51,790 nt of DNA from Polychytrium aggregatum (GCF_025602895.1 NW_026516414.1:1-51790); one strand, 5' to 3'. Counted from the stretch's first letter, positions 40,401-49,002 are shown. The notes: a model not told the origin generated them from the sequence alone. Translations and numbers: made by a program.

Positions 40401-41258
40401 TGGAGGCGCTTCAATGAGCTTCTGAAGACGAAGATTTCCCTTTCTTCTGCCTTCCACCCCGAGACCGACGGTTCGACCGAGGTTCTCAACCAGGTCATCG
40501 AGCAGTATTTGCGTATCCATTGCAATTACCTGCAAGACGACTGGACCCTTCACCTTCCCCTTGCCGAGTTCACTTACAACAACTCGGAAAACACCTCCAC
40601 TGGCATGACTCCCTTCTTTGCAGTCCATGGCCATCACCCCATTTTCGATCCCTCTATCATTCGTGATCCCTCTGTTGTGCCCTCTGCCGAAGAACGTGTC
40701 GACCGACTTCAGACCGTTCTCGAGGATCTCAAGGCCAACCTCCGGGTTGCCCAAGAGTCCTACACTGTGCAGGCCAACAAATCCCGTCTCCCCACTCCCG
40801 ACATCTCCGTTGGCGACCTCGTTTTTCTGGATCGTCGCCACATTCGCACCCTTCGTCCCTCCAACAAGCTTGACCAGAAAAAGCTTGGCCCCTTTAAAGT
40901 TCTTCGCCGCATCAACCCCGTTGCCTTTGAGCTTAAACTCCCTTCCACACTTAAAGTTCACCCCGTTTTCCATGTATCCCTCCTTGAACCCCGAACGAAG
41001 GACATTGTTCCCGAGTTCACCCAACCAGAACCACCTCCCATTCTTGTTAACTCCCAGGAAGAGTTTGAGGTCGAGACTGTTCTCGATTCTCGGCTCTTCC
41101 GTGGTCGCTTACAGTACTTGGTTCAGTGGAAGGGCTATTCCGAGACTGACCGGTCTTGGGAGCCCGCTGCCAATGTTTCCCACGCCACTGATCTTGTTGC
41201 TGACTTCCACCTTCGCTATCCCTCAAAGCCGAAGGCGACGTCCGGAGTTCGTCGCTAA
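37380..41258 (+). CDS. pol: Pol polyprotein of element A3
   Basis: 1292 residues without a break. Protease region with [11 protein letters not shown] (about 76-86; DDG instead of DSG/DTG), a Ser/Pro-rich spacer (about 190-250), reverse transcriptase (HLDLPDAYHLVRV, IYLDDILIFS near 510), RNase H (IEPDASDF near 655, then DHQNL), integrase zinc segment (HFGLAKT...CEACQRAK), catalytic motifs MDFITD (about 936), SDRGTQF (about 996) and TDGSTE (about 1028), and a chromodomain at about 1227-1285 (LQYLVQWKGY, DRSWEPAANV). The TAA is followed by the purine tract and LTR. The effective start is the frameshift at 37434, as no ATG serves. Confidence 0.95.
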   Translation: MSRQSRCSAVPGSGQTELGKCSQPSSTSQVSEVVCSAIRTSSPSDSSLSDDKLLLPATLIVMSLSGPVSISLSVFIDDGCSALALIDPAFADLHKLSLIPLSTPYSVSLADGSSAGFIRFQTAPLTLTIGSHTESISFLVTRLSTTPITLGLPWMRLHNPVVNWKSLSLSFSDPSCLADGHILADVSASSLDTPSASGSSPPPSGTSPLTPPPSGPSLTPVPSFGTSPSLSSRLDSASLSEEPTALSSPDIELVNAASLLRLAREDKLDIFAAQMDIRPPSPETYPTVSIRSVLTTKVYAESGTPVDSRGVPLKYNEFGDVFSLKSDPPSSLPPHRPYDLSIEFVRTEDGKEPRLPKPGKVYPLSPAEESALSEYLTNALARGWISKSSSPVGAPCFFVKKPNGGLRLCVDYRGLNAITKKNRYPLPLFQDLLDKLSSARVFSHLDLPDAYHLVRVKKGDEWKTAFVCKSGSFEYNVIPFGLSNAPAAFQFFMNDIFSDLLGVCVVIYLDDILIFSKDPQEHEEHVKLVLSRLREHSLKVNPAKCSFDLSEVDFLGMIISADGIKMDPAKVEAVSLWPVPSSARDIQVFIGFANFYRRFVKDFSALARPLTSLTTKSSTFSWSPEAQEAFDSLKLSFTSAPILRYFDFSKPAVIEPDASDFALGAVLSQFDPDGALHPVAFHSRQFRPAEVNYDTHDKELLAIVDSFTAWRHYLMAADPDIPTLVFSDHQNLTRFTAASQLSRRQFRWAQFLSDFAFRIYHRPGRLNTKADALSRRSDFEIKPGDSLHSTNFLQLFESISLDSITVIGSNPDFLSEIRAATLSCSLLSDFNAKRLDGDYSFRDGLLYFKDLIVVPSPELQLKVFEQRHCSAAAGHFGLAKTVELVSRDFHWPRLRKSVRRFIANCEACQRAKPSRHSPYGLLHPLPVPSERWWDLSMDFITDLPPSNGFDSIFVVKDRLSKQAHFVPTTKTVTGEQTAELFLSHIFRLHGCPRSIVSDRGTQFTSAFWRRFNELLKTKISLSSAFHPETDGSTEVLNQVIEQYLRIHCNYLQDDWTLHLPLAEFTYNNSENTSTGMTPFFAVHGHHPIFDPSIIRDPSVVPSAEERVDRLQTVLEDLKANLRVAQESYTVQANKSRLPTPDISVGDLVFLDRRHIRTLRPSNKLDQKKLGPFKVLRRINPVAFELKLPSTLKVHPVFHVSLLEPRTKDIVPEFTQPEPPPILVNSQEEFEVETVLDSRLFRGRLQYLVQWKGYSETDRSWEPAANVSHATDLVADFHLRYPSKPKATSGVRR
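37434..37440 (+). promoter_or_regulatory. Putative -1 frameshift site GGGAAAT (A3 gag-pol)
   Basis: In phase G-GGA-AAT, 28 bases before the gag stop; the -1 frame is pol. Confidence 0.62.
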
Positions 41259-41270
41259 GGAAGGGGATGA

Positions 41271-42061
41271 TGTTAGGGATAGCTCCTGCTTGTTCTCCAC
41301 TTTGACTGCACACTTGGCTATTCTTTTGCCTTTCTGTTTGTTTGTGTGTAGCCTTGCAGTTCCCCTCCGATTTTCCGCCTTTTGCCTGTCTTTTCCGCTC
41401 CTTCCGCACTTCCGTTTTCCCGCGCTGCTCCGCTTCCTTTGTCTTCTTCGCACGCGCCGGTTTGTTTGTGCACGCGCCTTGCTGCGATTGGTTGCAATTC
41501 GGCTGCCGGTCATGTGTCCCCCCACCGGTGACTCATGACCTGCCTGACCGCCCCGATCTCTTGTTCATCTCGCATGCATTTGCCCCAACCTTATACTTGA
41601 CCAATCCGCTTCTTGGACGTTGAGTCACATTGCTTCGCCTTTGCACGTTTCTCCTGCCAGGTGCTTCGCTTTTGCTTGCGCCTCTCTCGCTTTGGTTCTC
41701 TGCCTGTCTCGGTGGTCCTTCTCGGCCCTCGTTCGTGCATCGCCCCCTTCGCCCTGCTCGATCGCCCACTTTTCCCTCCCTTGGCCGCCCTTCGCTGCCA
41801 AGTCCGGACTTGTCTATAAATAGCCTGACCCCCGCGATGTGTAGTCGAACCTTAGCGTTCAAAATAGGACTAAATAAAGTGCCTTCTACTTTATTCTCTG
41901 AGTGTTCCTCACGTCTCATTTCGAGACAAGTCTTATCTTGAACGGATCTTTGCTTCCCTCGCTCCCTCTCCGAGTCCACTTCGGACTCTACCCTTGCTTT
42001 CCCTGAGCTCACTTCGAGCTCACTTCTTCTTTTGCCGTTGAGTCCCCTTTGGACTCTAACA
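41271..42061 (+). repeat. 3' LTR of A3 (791 bp)
   Basis: Appears identical to 35655-36445; followed by CCATA. Confidence 0.96.
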
Positions 42062-42066
42062 CCATA

Positions 42067-43493
42067 CCCAGCACGAGGAGGTGGACAAGAAGATCGCTGT
42101 GAACATGAAGCGGATCAAGCGCCTCACCGACCGGCTTGCCCAGACCAAGAAGCGCCTCAACATCCCTCGAGCACAGTGCACCTTGGTCCCGCTCTGCGAT
42201 GCCAGAGCAAAGTATGTCAAGCTCGATACCAAAGCTATGTATCAAATTCTTGGATCTCAGACTGGCACTGGGCTCAAGTGGGACGACCTGAAGACCAAGG
42301 TCAATGGCACCACAAAACAAGAGATCTTCTGGCGAAACAACTTCAAGCTGGAATCGAGACTCTTTGGTGTCAGGAAAGAGGGGAAGCAGCTCTTTGGTTG
42401 CGAGATCAGCACCGATGGGGTCGGGTGCTCGATCACCACACTCAGATATAAGATCCTGGAGAAGAAGGGCCCCGATGCCAAGCCGGTACCCAAGACCAAG
42501 GTGAACACACTCACTCCCGAGCAGAAGATCCAGACCAGGGTCGGTCCCATTGACGACTCTCGGACCACATGGATCGGGATCGACCCTGGAGTGGGATCGA
42601 TCTTCACCGCTGTCAATCGAGCACCCGGTCAACCATCCATCCAGGAGCAAGACGGTGTCAAGGTGACCAAGGCACAGCGTGCCAACGAGAAGATCGTGTC
42701 GTTCTCCAACAAGGAGTACCAGCATCGAACTGGCACCAGTCAGGCGACCAAGTGGATCCAGAGCACCCACAAGGCCCTTGGTCTGCAGGAATGGATGAGC
42801 ACCACACCAAGTCCCAAGATCCCTGGGTTGGCTTCCTTCCTGCGATACATTCGCCATGTGTTCGATGGAGACATGCTGGACAAACAGCTGTACTTCAGCC
42901 TGACCCGGCGGCGGCGATTCAAGCGACTCGATCTCCACAGCAAGCGACAGCGCACCGTCCACGAGATGTGCAAGCAAGTCATTGACCAGGCAGCAAGGGA
43001 GACCGAAGTGGTGATTGCCTTTGGGAATGCATCCTGGAAACAGGGGAAGGGATATGCCTCCAGTCCCAGGAGACTCAGGTTTGCCAAGTACTTTGAGCAG
43101 TTCCACCACCACCAGAGACGCCCACCAGACCGAGCCGTCTCCAAGATCCATGTGTGCTCGGTGAATGAGTTCAACACATCCCAGGTGTGCTCACATTGTC
43201 GGGAAGCCAAGCGACTCGAGAAGGTCGAGCATCTTGATATCGAGAAACCACACTTTGTACGGAGCTGTACAAGCTGCCATACGCTGTGGGATCGAGACAT
43301 CAATGCAGCCAGGAACATGATCTCGGTATGCCAGTCGATCATCGCCACAGGAGATCGGCCGAGTGTATTCAAGACTGTGCTTCCGGACCCACCCAAAACA
43401 AAGAGATTGCCAACCAGGACGGGAAACAATCGCACGACCTGCCCACTGGGGTCTACGGATCAGCAGACCTGTGTCGCTGATGCCAGGAAGTGA
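42067..43493 (+). CDS. Fanzor RNA-guided nuclease homologue, C-terminal catalytic part
   Basis: About 475 codons continuing the frame of 34430-35654. It starts with a basic helical stretch (NMKRIKRLTDRLAQTKKRL). The split RuvC-like nuclease follows: first aspartate in IGIDPGVGSIF (42570-42600), second block VVIAFGNASWKQGKG, where the usual TnpB glutamate position is not evident, a zinc finger with CSHC and CTSC pairs, and the last aspartate in LWDRDINAARNM. The TSQVCSHC...RDINAARN arrangement is the hallmark shared by TnpB, Fanzor and Cas12. The stop (43491-43493) lies one base before the right inverted repeat. It is separated from its N-terminus by A3; this part alone has no ATG start at its beginning. 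Confidence 0.87.
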
Positions 43494-43494
43494 C

Positions 43495-43520
43495 TGTCCC
43501 GTTTCTTTCTGGTTTGACTG
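43495..43520 (-). repeat. Right terminal inverted repeat
   Basis: Inverted match to 33324-33349 (21 of 26). Followed by TA at 43521-43522. Confidence 0.82.
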
Positions 43521-43536
43521 TACACCGTGTGATCGC

Positions 43537-44715
43537 TCAGTTGATCAGTGTCCAAAGCGATTGAGTGTATATAGATGGGAACCAGGTCACAATGCTAGTA
43601 TGGGCCATGCGACATGCATAGGTATGCCCGGCGTAGCTGACAATATCACCGACTTTGTAATTTATTCCGGTTGTCCATGGAGTCGCGTTGCTGGGTGGAG
43701 CAGGAACAGGTGCAGGTGCAGGTGCAGGCGCAGGTGCAGGTGCAGGCGCAGGTGCAGGAGCAGGTGCAGGGGCAGGAGCCGGAGCAGGCGCAGGAACAGG
43801 TGACGAACCTCCGAGAATGCTGTGGGCGGTGTTAATAAAATCAAAGTCCTTCTGAATGATCATAGACGAACAGGTGAGACCACCTGTTTGAGAGCTCTGG
43901 TCTCGCTGCAGAGCCCAGTATGAAAATCCAGCAAGTCCATTTTGCTTGATATACGAGCACAGTGTTTTGCAGTCATCGAGAGTAAACACAGATCCATCGT
44001 CATTCCTACCGATCATCGGGATGGGCATCATCATCTTATATAATTGCTGGGGCGAAAGCGTTGGATACACTTGAGCAAGCTGACCCTTCAGCCCTTCCAG
44101 AGCATTAACTGCGGCACTCCCCATATCTGTTGATACGGAGGAGTCGTAAAAGTCCATGGTCATCAATCGAATGGTGTCGATTCTGATACCGGATGAAACA
44201 AAGGTCTGCAGGCAAGTCAAACCATTGTTATCGAGGCCAGTGGGCAATGATGGGAGGGTGAGAGAGAACACCATCGAAGAATATTGCTTCTGTAGTTTTG
44301 CGAACACTGCCGCACGCCGTTGATTAGTGGATGACTCTGCGACGGCGGCACCCTCAATGTCGTAGTCGAAGCCTAGGGGCTTGAGGCTTAAATACATCTG
44401 TTCGATTTGATTGTATATTTCAGTATCGGTCAATGATAGATCGAATACATCAGGACTAGCCGCCCCTCCGAATGAGATAATGACGCTGCCACCACTCTGC
44501 TGGAACGCAGCTATGTCGCTCTGCATCGACTCCATCAAATTATTGAAATTACCGGTCGAGTCGCCGATCACGAACGCGAGGGTAGCAGACGTCAACCCAC
44601 ACTTTTGTTTTGCATCCATTAACGACGTTACAGCATAATACTGGCTATTCCCTTCAGCCCAAGCATAATAATATGGAGTTATTACGAAGGAGTTGGTCTG
44701 CTGGGTCGATGACAT
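43537..44715 (-). CDS. GH18 chitinase-like protein with chitin-binding C-terminus
   Basis: 392 residues. The GH18 barrel carries the two classic motifs: VIISFGGA (SxGG, about 97-104) and FDYDIEG (DxDxE, about 136-141) with the catalytic glutamate, plus MTMDFY and a late YWALQRD. A linker of about 20 Ala-Pro pairs (coded by a GCAGGT-type repeat, 43700-43800) joins a C-terminal CBM5/12-type chitin-binding domain (YKVGDIVSYAGHTYAC, LWTLIN). No signal peptide is evident at MSSTQQTNSF, fitting a virion-packaged or virally delivered enzyme. It would hydrolyse or bind chitin-like polymers. It shares an 81-bp divergent upstream region with the SET-like gene, and its stop lies 16 bp from the transposon end. 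Confidence 0.85.
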   Translation of the reverse strand: MSSTQQTNSFVITPYYYAWAEGNSQYYAVTSLMDAKQKCGLTSATLAFVIGDSTGNFNNLMESMQSDIAAFQQSGGSVIISFGGAASPDVFDLSLTDTEIYNQIEQMYLSLKPLGFDYDIEGAAVAESSTNQRRAAVFAKLQKQYSSMVFSLTLPSLPTGLDNNGLTCLQTFVSSGIRIDTIRLMTMDFYDSSVSTDMGSAAVNALEGLKGQLAQVYPTLSPQQLYKMMMPIPMIGRNDDGSVFTLDDCKTLCSYIKQNGLAGFSYWALQRDQSSQTGGLTCSSMIIQKDFDFINTAHSILGGSSPVPAPAPAPAPAPAPAPAPAPAPAPAPAPAPVPAPPSNATPWTTGINYKVGDIVSYAGHTYACRMAHTSIVTWFPSIYTQSLWTLIN

Positions 44716-44724
44716 TATGGTCAG

Positions 44725-44748
44725 TTTCTAGAGGTGGACCTCTAGAAA
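44725..44748. promoter_or_regulatory. 24-bp perfect palindrome between divergent genes
   Basis: Arms TTTCTAGAGGT and ACCTCTAGAAA with a GG spacer. It sits 9 bp upstream of the GH18 start and 48 bp upstream of the SET-like start, so it is either an operator-like site or an RNA hairpin in the 5' end of one transcript. Confidence 0.6.
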
Positions 44749-44796
44749 AAAATCAACGAGATTTTGTTTTTTGTTGGACACACTGTAGCAGCAGGA

Positions 44797-45918
44797 ATGT
44801 ATCATAGCAATTCGTTTTCGAATCACTCCTCGACGTCAAAATATCGGTTCTATTACGCAGACCCAAGTCATAAGTGGACGTGCGATCTCAGATGTTTGCC
44901 CTGCAGAGGGCATGACATCGACGGATCACCTTGTCACAAGATCAGCTGCCTTGGTACACCGTTCTGCGACAAGCACCTGGCTCTGATCCAGCATCTGCGT
45001 ATCCAAGGCTCTGACCCGAGTCGCATGCGTTTGTTTGCCATTCGCCCTCCTGTAGAAATAAGCGGCTTTATCGATCGATTCGACTTTGACTCTGGGCCTG
45101 TGTTCGAACAGGGGCAAGTCATCATTCAATTCGAGGGAGAAGTCATCAACCATGACCAGATGGTCCAACGCTACGGAGAGACTCTAGTCGGACCGTACAC
45201 AGTTCAAGCGTCCGACTCTGGAGATCGATTTATTGACGCAGCATGCCAGCGAGGCGTTGCCGCGATCGCACGGACAACCGCCCAAGAAGAACGCGCAAAT
45301 GCGGAACTGGGGCATGGCTCTGAAGGAGCCGTCCTGCGAGCAACGAGGCCGATCATGAATAAAGAAGAGATCGTCGTCTTCACCATCTACCCCCTCCATG
45401 CGGAAGTCAATGATATCAGATACGCGACAAAGGATAATCCCAGCTTCGACGAAGATGCTTTCAAGCGGCAGGAGAAGCGAGCTGAATATGAGCGCGACCC
45501 GATGAAATATCTGCTCTCGCAATCGAAATCGAAATCGCGGAGAAAGCGAGACGACGATGATGATGACTATGACTTCGAAGAAGACGATGATGATGCCGAT
45601 TTCTGGAAAGATATCTTTTCGAGCAAAACGAGGAAGAAATCGGCAAGTCGGTCTTCCAAGAAGAAGGGAAATATGCTTTATACTCCTGGTCACGGATTTA
45701 TACAAGGAATTACAATCACCCCGGAGTCATTGGGAATCACTAAGAAGAAACGGAAGAAGGATAATGACGATTGGGACGACTGGGATGATGACTGGGATGA
45801 CGATGATGACGAGGAAGATAAGCCACGTAAAAAACGAAAGAGCAAGAAATCAAAAAAACGGAAGAGCTCCAAAAAATCCAAGAAGAAGACCAGCCTGGAG
45901 GACTTCTTCACTTTTTGA
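44797..45918 (+). CDS. SET-domain-like protein with acidic and basic tail
   Basis: 373 residues from the ATG of MYHSNSFSNH. An N-terminal Cys/His cluster (CDLRCLPCRGHDI, CHKISCLGTPFCDKH) looks like a zinc finger. Residues about 80-205 resemble a divergent SET fold: FEGEVINHDQM, then FIDAACQRGVAAIARTT, ANAEL in place of the usual NHxC/PN core, and NKEEIVVFTIY for the GEE(I/L)xxxY end. SET proteins transfer methyl groups to lysines, often of histones, and such genes occur in several giant viruses. The C-terminal half is low complexity: Asp-rich blocks and a final run of Lys/Ser/Arg, suited to binding chromatin or DNA. The catalytic tyrosine is plausible but not certain. Confidence 0.6.
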   Translation: MYHSNSFSNHSSTSKYRFYYADPSHKWTCDLRCLPCRGHDIDGSPCHKISCLGTPFCDKHLALIQHLRIQGSDPSRMRLFAIRPPVEISGFIDRFDFDSGPVFEQGQVIIQFEGEVINHDQMVQRYGETLVGPYTVQASDSGDRFIDAACQRGVAAIARTTAQEERANAELGHGSEGAVLRATRPIMNKEEIVVFTIYPLHAEVNDIRYATKDNPSFDEDAFKRQEKRAEYERDPMKYLLSQSKSKSRRKRDDDDDDYDFEEDDDDADFWKDIFSSKTRKKSASRSSKKKGNMLYTPGHGFIQGITITPESLGITKKKRKKDNDDWDDWDDDWDDDDDEEDKPRKKRKSKKSKKRKSSKKSKKKTSLEDFFTF

Positions 45919-46017
45919 TGGTGGACTCGTTGTTTGGTGGTTTTTATGTACCCATGGTATCAAATTCCTTACTGTGATTTTTACGCATTTTGCGGAGTTG
46001 GAGCTCGAGTGGACTCC
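45919..46017. other. Short convergent intergenic region
   Basis: 99 bp between the converging SET-like and fibre genes; no terminator hairpin noticed. Confidence 0.4.
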
Positions 46018-49002
46018 TCACATCCATGGGAGCCATCGCACCACATAGGCATCCGTGTTGCTCGTCGTGTCCAATGCCGTCTGATAATAGAATACGGGCT
46101 GAGTGCTTGCCCATGTCATTTGTATAAACGAACCCAGTGTCGCCAGCAGCTGAATGGTGACTGATTTCGAGCCTACCGGGTTCGCTGTTTTGCAAGCTAG
46201 GTAGACACAGGAAGTTCCCGTATCAGTCGAGCAACCAATAAAGATCAAATAGCACCCCCATGTCGGACCCGAGGACATCGTAACACTCGTTCCGTTGCGA
46301 GGGATTTGGATAGTGATCTGAGTAGCTGGCTTAATGTTGTTGATGGTAGGAACTGTGATGTTGGAGGAGAATGTGGCTGCCGCAGCGACCGCCAATGTAC
46401 CCGTCAAGGTGGAATTGCCTGTCACTGCCAGGGTGCCGCCGACGCTCGCTGAGCTCGAAAGATTCGCGGTTCCGGTGACGACCAAGCTTGATCCGACATT
46501 GAGATTGGTTCCGACATAGACACTCTTAGTCACGGAGAGTCCTCCATTGGTAAAGATCGAGCCTCCGGAGAAGCTCGAGTCGGTGGTATTTGTAACGACG
46601 ATTCCGCCAGCGCTGGTCAATGCCCCGGTCAGCGTGGACGTTCCCGCCACCGAAAGCGCTCCACCGATACTGCCGTTTCCGCTTGTATTCAATGTAGTAG
46701 CGGTGACACCGAGACCAACTGTCAAATTTTTGGCTATGCCGACCCCACCGGAGACCACCAGAGCTCCAGTGCTGGTACTACTGCTGTCTGTGGTGTTCGA
46801 GATCGCGAGCGCTCCAGTCAAGGTCAACCCCCCAGCAAGAGTCGCCATCCCCGAGACATAGAGTTGCTTTGTAATCGACATACCACCGAGGGTATATACG
46901 CTACCGCCACTGGCGGAGGCGTCGACCGTCGACGTCACATTGATACCTCCAGCAGAAGTCAGTAATCCAGTCAATGAGCTGGTGCCAGTGACAGACAACG
47001 TCCCTCCATGAGATGCATTACCAGTCGTCGACATGGTGGTGGAGTTGACACTCGTGCCAACATAAAGCGATTTTGTAATGCCCATGCCTCCAGCGATAGT
47101 CACCGAGCCCGTCGTACTGGACGTGCTGTCTGTGGTCGATGTGGTGTTTACCTGTCCGTTCGCAGTAACGCTTCCGAGAGTGGTAGCCCCGACGACTGAT
47201 AGCGTGGAATTCAGCGTCACTCCTGCATTGAAATTGCTAGTTCCGATTATATTCAAATTACCCCCTACGCCAACCGTACCAGTGGTCGCGATGGTTGCCG
47301 CCGTGATTTGAGTTCCGACCCAGAGCGATTTGGAAACCCCCACCCCTCCAGCGACTATGAGTGATCCTGATGTCGTGCTCGTTGCATCGGTGGTGTTGGA
47401 GAGAGTGATGATACCGCTCGCATTAAGAGCAGCGAGATTGGATGTCCCAGCTACCCAGAGCGACTTCCCGATGCCGATTCCGCCCGCGACAACCAAAGCA
47501 CCAGTCGAAGAGCTAGTCGAATCTGTAGTGCTCGAGATGGTCAATGCTCCTGTGAGCGACAGGCCGCCAGAGAGAGTGGTCAACCCTGTCACAGTAAGGG
47601 TTCCTCCGATGCTAGCATTACCAGAGGCCGTTAATGTCGTGGTAGTCGCGCCTCCTCCGACATTCAGAGCGCCAGAGACACCTGCTCCGCCAGCTACCTG
47701 AAGAGCGCCAGTGGTCGTGCTCGTCGATGCGGTACTATTGGTGATGCTGACCACACCAGACGCCGTCAAGCCAGCCAGAGTCGATGCTCCTGTCACTCCG
47801 AGTGTGGATGAGAGGGTCGTCGCTCCTGTCACACTCAATGTCCCTCCATGGCTGGCGTTGCTGGTCGTCGTCATGGTGGCCGAGTTGACCGAAGTGCCAA
47901 CATAGAGCGACTTGCCGATTCCCATACCTCCAGCCAATGTGTGTGATCCGGTGGTTGACGATGTCGCATCCGTGGTGTTAGTGAACGCTACTATGCCAGA
48001 AGCATTGATTGCAGAGGCCGTAGTCGTTCCAGTTAACGTCGTCGTTCCGGTCACGCCAAGAGCACCCCCGACCGTAGCATTACCTGTCGTGCTCAAGGAG
48101 GCCGAATTGAGTGACGTTCCGACCCACAAGCTCTTCGCGATTCCCATACCTCCAGCCAATGTATGGGATCCGGTAGTCGACGACGTCGCATCTGTGGTGT
48201 TGGTGAATGCGACTACACCGGAAGCTGTAATCGCAGCCAAAGTCGAAGAGCCAATGACGGAAAGCGACGTAAGAGTCGTCGGCCCAGCGCCCAGGCTTGC
48301 AAGACTCGTTGATCCGGTGACTCCTAACCCACCGCCGATACTAACGTTACCTGTCGTGTTCAAGGTGGCCGAATTGATCGACGTTCCGACATATAGCGAC
48401 TTACCAACCCCCATACCTCCAGCTAGAGTGTGTGAACCAGTGGTCGATGACGTCGCATCCGTGCTGTTGGTGAACGCAACCACTCCAGATGCTGTGATCG
48501 CAGCCAGAGTCGAAGAACCAGTCACCCCGAGAGCGCCCCCAATCGTAGCCGCCCCGGATGTCGACACGGTCGCAGAATTAACCTGCCCACCGATCCACAT
48601 GTTTTTTGCGATTCCGAGGCCTCCAGCCACAACCAGAGCACCTGTGGAAGTACTTGTCGAGTCCGTAGTATTCGTGATCGACAGTGCTCCACTCAAGGCG
48701 AGACCTCCATTGAGTGAAGCGAGCCCAGTCACAGTCAGCGTCCCCCCGATGACGGCATTAGACGTCACCGACAGCGTGCTCGAGTTGAGGCTAGTGCCCG
48801 CCCATATCGATTTCGAGGCTGAAATGCCTCCGAGTACGACCAAAGCTCCAGAATTCGAAGTCGCATCAATCGTACTATTGACATTCAATGTGTTGTAAAC
48901 GGTCTCGGTTCCGTCCACGTAAAGATTGGCTGCACCAGTCGAATCGGCGATGATGTCCACATCACCCTGGTACTCAATGTTATCCGGTACGTGAGTCGCC
49001 AT
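46018..49002 (-). CDS. Long repetitive fibre-like virion protein
   Basis: 994 residues made of about 18-20 degenerate repeats of 40-50 residues, each with a core like TGALVVAGGVGIAKSLWVG followed by S/T-rich strands and IGGTLTVTG. This repeat is known from tail and fibre proteins of large phages and from giant-virus structural proteins; it probably folds as a beta-solenoid or trimeric fibre. The N-terminus (MATHVPDNIEYQGDVDI) has no signal peptide. The last 120 residues form a separate head domain (SSGPTWGCYLIFIG, YVVRWLPWM) that is also at the end of 49703-50536. Very Ser/Thr/Gly/Ala-rich, no cysteines in the repeats. Intact. Confidence 0.75.
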   Translation of the reverse strand: MATHVPDNIEYQGDVDIIADSTGAANLYVDGTETVYNTLNVNSTIDATSNSGALVVLGGISASKSIWAGTSLNSSTLSVTSNAVIGGTLTVTGLASLNGGLALSGALSITNTTDSTSTSTGALVVAGGLGIAKNMWIGGQVNSATVSTSGAATIGGALGVTGSSTLAAITASGVVAFTNSTDATSSTTGSHTLAGGMGVGKSLYVGTSINSATLNTTGNVSIGGGLGVTGSTSLASLGAGPTTLTSLSVIGSSTLAAITASGVVAFTNTTDATSSTTGSHTLAGGMGIAKSLWVGTSLNSASLSTTGNATVGGALGVTGTTTLTGTTTASAINASGIVAFTNTTDATSSTTGSHTLAGGMGIGKSLYVGTSVNSATMTTTSNASHGGTLSVTGATTLSSTLGVTGASTLAGLTASGVVSITNSTASTSTTTGALQVAGGAGVSGALNVGGGATTTTLTASGNASIGGTLTVTGLTTLSGGLSLTGALTISSTTDSTSSSTGALVVAGGIGIGKSLWVAGTSNLAALNASGIITLSNTTDATSTTSGSLIVAGGVGVSKSLWVGTQITAATIATTGTVGVGGNLNIIGTSNFNAGVTLNSTLSVVGATTLGSVTANGQVNTTSTTDSTSSTTGSVTIAGGMGITKSLYVGTSVNSTTMSTTGNASHGGTLSVTGTSSLTGLLTSAGGINVTSTVDASASGGSVYTLGGMSITKQLYVSGMATLAGGLTLTGALAISNTTDSSSTSTGALVVSGGVGIAKNLTVGLGVTATTLNTSGNGSIGGALSVAGTSTLTGALTSAGGIVVTNTTDSSFSGGSIFTNGGLSVTKSVYVGTNLNVGSSLVVTGTANLSSSASVGGTLAVTGNSTLTGTLAVAAAATFSSNITVPTINNIKPATQITIQIPRNGTSVTMSSGPTWGCYLIFIGCSTDTGTSCVYLACKTANPVGSKSVTIQLLATLGSFIQMTWASTQPVFYYQTALDTTSNTDAYVVRWLPWM

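Larger units (their letters stand above)
35655..42061 (+). mobile_element. Complete Ty3/gypsy retrotransposon A3 inserted in the Fanzor gene
   Basis: 6407 bp with LTRs 35655-36445 and 41271-42061 of 791 bp that appear identical, intact gag and pol, self-primer site, purine tract and perfect target duplication. It has all the marks of a young, potentially active copy and of the master sequence for pol and the 3' LTR of A2. Confidence 0.97.
33324..43520 (+). mobile_element. Tc1/mariner-type transposon carrying a Fanzor nuclease, split by A3
   Basis: Bounded by imperfect 26-bp inverted repeats (33324-33349 and 43495-43520; 21 of 26 match, ends CAGYCAAWCC and inner AAACGGGACA). Contents: DD34E transposase (33407-34339), then a Fanzor gene (34430-43493) interrupted by A3 (35655-42061). 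Without A3 the element is about 3.8 kb and carries two genes in the same direction. The right end is followed by TA, as expected for this superfamily; the left end is preceded by GA in a Fanzor fragment, so the duplicated TA is not seen on both sides. Confidence 0.85.

Noticed and set aside
43690-43800. GCAGGT-type hexamer repeat as a separate satellite
   Set aside because: It encodes the Ala-Pro linker of the GH18 protein and keeps the frame.
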